Of a stretch of 45,559 bases of DNA, positions 43,457-45,559 are shown piece by piece. The stretch comes from JARRRD01 sp037381085 (GTDB lineage: Bacteria; Nitrospirota; Thermodesulfovibrionia; Thermodesulfovibrionales; UBA6898): the NCBI GenBank assembly GCA_037381085.1, contig JARRRD010000026.1, positions 1 to 45,559 of the forward strand, given 5' to 3'. A program made the translations under genes and the position numbers. The notes beneath the pieces were generated by a model. It did not search any database. It worked only from the letters and a program-made list of their open reading frames with translations, and had not been told where the DNA came from. The number at the start of each line of letters is the position of its first letter. Positions within the stretch are counted from its first letter, which is position 1.

Positions 43457-44119
43457 TCACATCCTTGCGTCTTTGAGCGCATTTGCGCAGCCGCATTCCG
43501 GAGCGGGAAAAGTCAGGGCAAAGAATGCCTGCAGCAAAAGTCTGAGTCTGTCCAGGGAAGCCTTCATCGTCTCCACCACCTCGGCAGTCGTCAGTTTCTT
43601 CGCCGCGATGCCGGCGGCGAAGTTGGTGATCACAACTATGCCGGCAAAACATATCTCAAGTTCCCTTGCCAGTGCGGCTTCGGGCATGGCCGTCATGCCG
43701 ATCATGTCGGCGCCCCACAATGAAAAGGTCCTGATTTCGGCCGCCGTTTCCAGCCTGGGTCCGTTGACGCACACGTAAGTTCCGGATCTTATCACCGGGA
43801 TCCCGGAATCCTTCGACGCCGTGAAGACATGCCCCCTCAGGTCGGGACAATAGGGCTCCGTCAAATCCACGTGCACCACATCTTCTGCGTCATAAAAAGT
43901 GGACCTCCTGCCGCTTGTCATGTCGATTATCTGGTCCGGTACCGTTAACTCGCCAGGTCTCATCCCCCTGCTTATCCCCCCCGATGCGCTTATGGAAATG
44001 ATCTTCTCTACATCGTCCGAAGGCTCGCCGAAAGGCGTGGACAGCCTCACCCTCTCGACGGTGTCCATTCCCGGGATCTTGTCCAGTCCGCTGCCTGCTA
44101 TGAGTCCGAATGCAGCCAT
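43457..44119 (-). CDS. MTA/purine-nucleoside phosphorylase-like protein with internal deletion
   Basis: PNP/MTAP family 2 enzymes phosphorolyse methylthioadenosine or methylthioinosine. FGLIAGSGLDKI is the N-terminal phosphate loop. VPDQIIDMTSGRRSTFY, SGTYVCVNGPRLETAAEI and WGADMIGMTAMPEAALARELEICFA are the later hallmarks, so the family is clear. After STPFGEPSDD (residue 36) the sequence jumps to VEKIISISASGGI. Homologues have about 45 residues here, including the RHGxxH phosphate/substrate motif, which is missing. The frame is kept, at about 44009-44017. At 220 aa it is short against the usual 260-290. If real, the enzyme is probably inactive. AAGGAGG lies 6 bases before the ATG. Confidence 0.8.
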   Translation of the reverse strand: MAAFGLIAGSGLDKIPGMDTVERVRLSTPFGEPSDDVEKIISISASGGISRGMRPGELTVPDQIIDMTSGRRSTFYDAEDVVHVDLTEPYCPDLRGHVFTASKDSGIPVIRSGTYVCVNGPRLETAAEIRTFSLWGADMIGMTAMPEAALARELEICFAGIVVITNFAAGIAAKKLTTAEVVETMKASLDRLRLLLQAFFALTFPAPECGCANALKDARM

Positions 44120-44465
44120 GCAACCTCCTTGTTAAAACTGTCTCGTATAAATACCCGATTCACTCAACGGGTTGTCACTCCCGCAAGTGAAGCTCAGGTT
44201 GTCCCTGCTCATCAGGGCTCGAGGGAATCCCGCAGCGATCTTCGCTGAGAGTCGCTACGTCCGGACCAGTTTACGCGCCTCCGGCGGCGCCGCAGGCGAT
44301 TAGGACCGGAATGACAAGCAAACGGCACAAATAATGATATAATATTTTTTCTTATAATTTGAGGTCAAGAACCGGCAGGAATCTGAAAATGACCTGTTAT
44401 CTTTCTGACACCGGTCCCATACAAAATAACCCTAACGTTGCTTGGAGCAGAGGAAAGGAAAGTTA
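44120..44465. other. Intergenic region upstream of tldD
   Basis: 346 bases between the divergent MTAP-like and tldD genes. It holds the repeat-like segment at 44173-44319 and then A/T-rich DNA with TATAAT-like words (about 44336-44360), the probable tldD promoter area, though no convincing -35 could be paired. Confidence 0.45.
44173..44315. repeat. Possible intergenic repeat with TGTCA-type inverted ends
   Basis: The left edge TTGTCACTCCCGC (44173-44184) and the right edge CCGGAATGACAAG (44307-44319) are imperfect inverted repeats. Between them are several short G+C-rich hairpins, for example GCGATCTTCGC and CCTCCGGCGGCGCCGCAGG. The edge word resembles GTCATTCCCG of the element at 23727. It may be a diverged relative. 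Confidence 0.35.
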
Positions 44466-45559
44466 ATGCTCGACAAGGAACTTCAGCTGGAATTGATCAG
44501 AAAAACACTTTCGAACGGCGGAGAATATGCCGACATTTTTGTGGAGGAGCGGAAACAGACAGCCCTTGTAATGGATGACGGAAGACTGGAGAAGGTTACC
44601 GGGGGCTCGGAGACCGGCGTGGGCATTCGCCTCATTTATAAAGGCAGGACCTCATACGCTTACAGCAACGACCTTTCTCAATCTGCATTGATGTATGCCG
44701 CTTCAGAGACGAGCAGGGCTGCATCGGGGTCGCAGTTTCCGTCAACCCTTGATCTGAGAGACATAAGGCCCTCTGTAACACTGGATATAAAATTGATGCC
44801 GGAAGTTGTTCCGCTGGGCAGGAAGATATCGGTCGTAAGGGCTGCCAACAGTGCAGCGAGGGGCTTTGACCGGCGGGTAAAACAGGTCTCGGCCGTTTAC
44901 AGGGACCTCGTTCAGAAGGTTCAGATAGCAACATCGGACGGCTTTATTGCCAGGGACGAGCGGGTATACACATCCGTGACAGTCCACGTGGTCGCCGTGT
45001 CGGGCGCCGTGCTCCAGACCGCCTATGAAAGCTCGGGAGGTCTCACCGGTTTTGAACTCTTTGAGAAGAATGACATGGATGAACTAAGTCTGAAGGCGGC
45101 AAGACGGGCGGTAATGATGCTTTCTGCCCGGAAGGCGCCCGCGGGCAGAATGCCCGTTGTCATACTGTCCAGTGCCGGAGGCACGATGATACATGAGGCA
45201 ATCGGGCACGGTCTCGAAGCAGACCTTGCGCAGCAGGGCCTTTCGGTGTATTCGGGAAAGGTCGGCAGTCGTGTGGCATCTCCGCTGGTGACGGTAATAG
45301 ACGACTCCACACTTTCCGGAAGGCGCGGTTCTTTCAGGTTTGACGACGAGGGGACGCCTTCCCGGGAAACGGTTCTTGTCGAAAGGGGGATGCTGAAAAA
45401 CTTCATGTACGACAAGCTGACCGCCCTGAAAGACGGAGCGGTATCAACGGGGAACGGCAGACGGGAATCTTACAGGCACAGGCCCATCCCCAGGATGACG
45501 AATACCCTCATAGCGCCAGGCGATGAGCCTCCAGGGAGAATCATCGGTTCGCTGGAAAA
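44466..45559 (+). CDS. tldD: TldD metalloprotease subunit, 3' end outside the window
   Basis: TldD/PmbA-family zinc protease. TldD-TldE together process modified peptides and antitoxins. 364 codons are readable without a break. ADIFVEERKQTALVMDDGRLEKV is the N-terminal family segment, and the zinc motif HEAIGHGLEAD lies near residue 240. It is followed by DDEGTPSRETVLVERGMLKNFMYD, STGNGRRESYRH and PRMTNT, the later hallmarks. HExxxH followed by a later Cys is the family rule; the Cys would be beyond the edge. AAAGGAAAG lies just before the ATG. The open frame reaches 45559, so the gene is cut by the window edge, not broken. tldE/pmbA probably follows. Confidence 0.9.
   Translation, partial: MLDKELQLELIRKTLSNGGEYADIFVEERKQTALVMDDGRLEKVTGGSETGVGIRLIYKGRTSYAYSNDLSQSALMYAASETSRAASGSQFPSTLDLRDIRPSVTLDIKLMPEVVPLGRKISVVRAANSAARGFDRRVKQVSAVYRDLVQKVQIATSDGFIARDERVYTSVTVHVVAVSGAVLQTAYESSGGLTGFELFEKNDMDELSLKAARRAVMMLSARKAPAGRMPVVILSSAGGTMIHEAIGHGLEADLAQQGLSVYSGKVGSRVASPLVTVIDDSTLSGRRGSFRFDDEGTPSRETVLVERGMLKNFMYDKLTALKDGAVSTGNGRRESYRHRPIPRMTNTLIAPGDEPPGRIIGSLE

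Noticed and set aside
1..45559. CRISPR array, tRNA, rRNA, integrase or IS transposase
   Set aside because: No spaced repeats beyond the Pho boxes, no T-loop-like tRNA signature, and no transposase or integrase ORF was found.

Overview
The window (45.6 kb, G+C-rich) looks like the chromosome of a Gram-negative, probably anaerobic or microaerophilic environmental bacterium. A periplasmic pentaheme cytochrome c, a multi-PAS hybrid kinase, an NtrC-type regulator, DUF502, a GH57/DUF3536 protein and the gene order around pcrA, gatC and panD suggest Nitrospirota (Thermodesulfovibrio side) or a deltaproteobacterial lineage. No rRNA or tRNA is present, so this is a guess from gene content.

Layout. 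(1) 1-2.6 kb, plus strand: phosphate response. PhoB-type regulator, a small four-cysteine protein and PstS. Two promoter regions each carry four direct repeats at exact 11-bp spacing followed by a -10 at the same distance (Pho boxes). (2) 2.7-8.1 kb, minus strand: PilZ protein, 875-aa soluble PAS hybrid histidine kinase, a decayed small gene, a beta-hydroxyacid dehydrogenase and a channel-like membrane protein. (3) 8.1-26 kb, minus strand: alpha-glucan/trehalose block. One unit is glgC, a GpgS-like glycosyltransferase and the membrane protein. The other is glgE, treS-mak fusion, glgB, treZ, GH57/DUF3536 and treY. (4) 26-34 kb: tag, pentaheme cytochrome c, a broken malQ, a TPR protein, a nitroreductase and a zinc alcohol dehydrogenase. 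(5) 34-41.6 kb, minus strand: housekeeping run yebC, DUF502, glmU, glmS, pcrA, gatC, panD. (6) 42-45.6 kb: NtrC-type regulator and MTA-phosphorylase-like protein on minus, then tldD on plus running off the end.

How it fits together. GlgE, TreS-Mak and GlgB are intact. They form the complete route trehalose to maltose to maltose-1-phosphate to branched alpha-1,4-glucan. GlgC supplies ADP-glucose, but no GlgA/GlgM-type synthase is in the window. The reverse, glucan-mobilising side is damaged: TreZ has an in-frame amber codon, TreY and MalQ have internal out-of-frame deletions that remove conserved blocks.

The most striking feature is the number of lesions. Besides these three, yebC has a short out-of-frame deletion, the MTA-phosphorylase-like gene lacks in frame the block that normally holds the phosphate-binding RHG motif, and a small gene near 6.1 kb has a frameshift and a stop. 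These are either genuine pathway decay or assembly errors; read mapping would decide. All functional names come from reading motifs, not from database searches.
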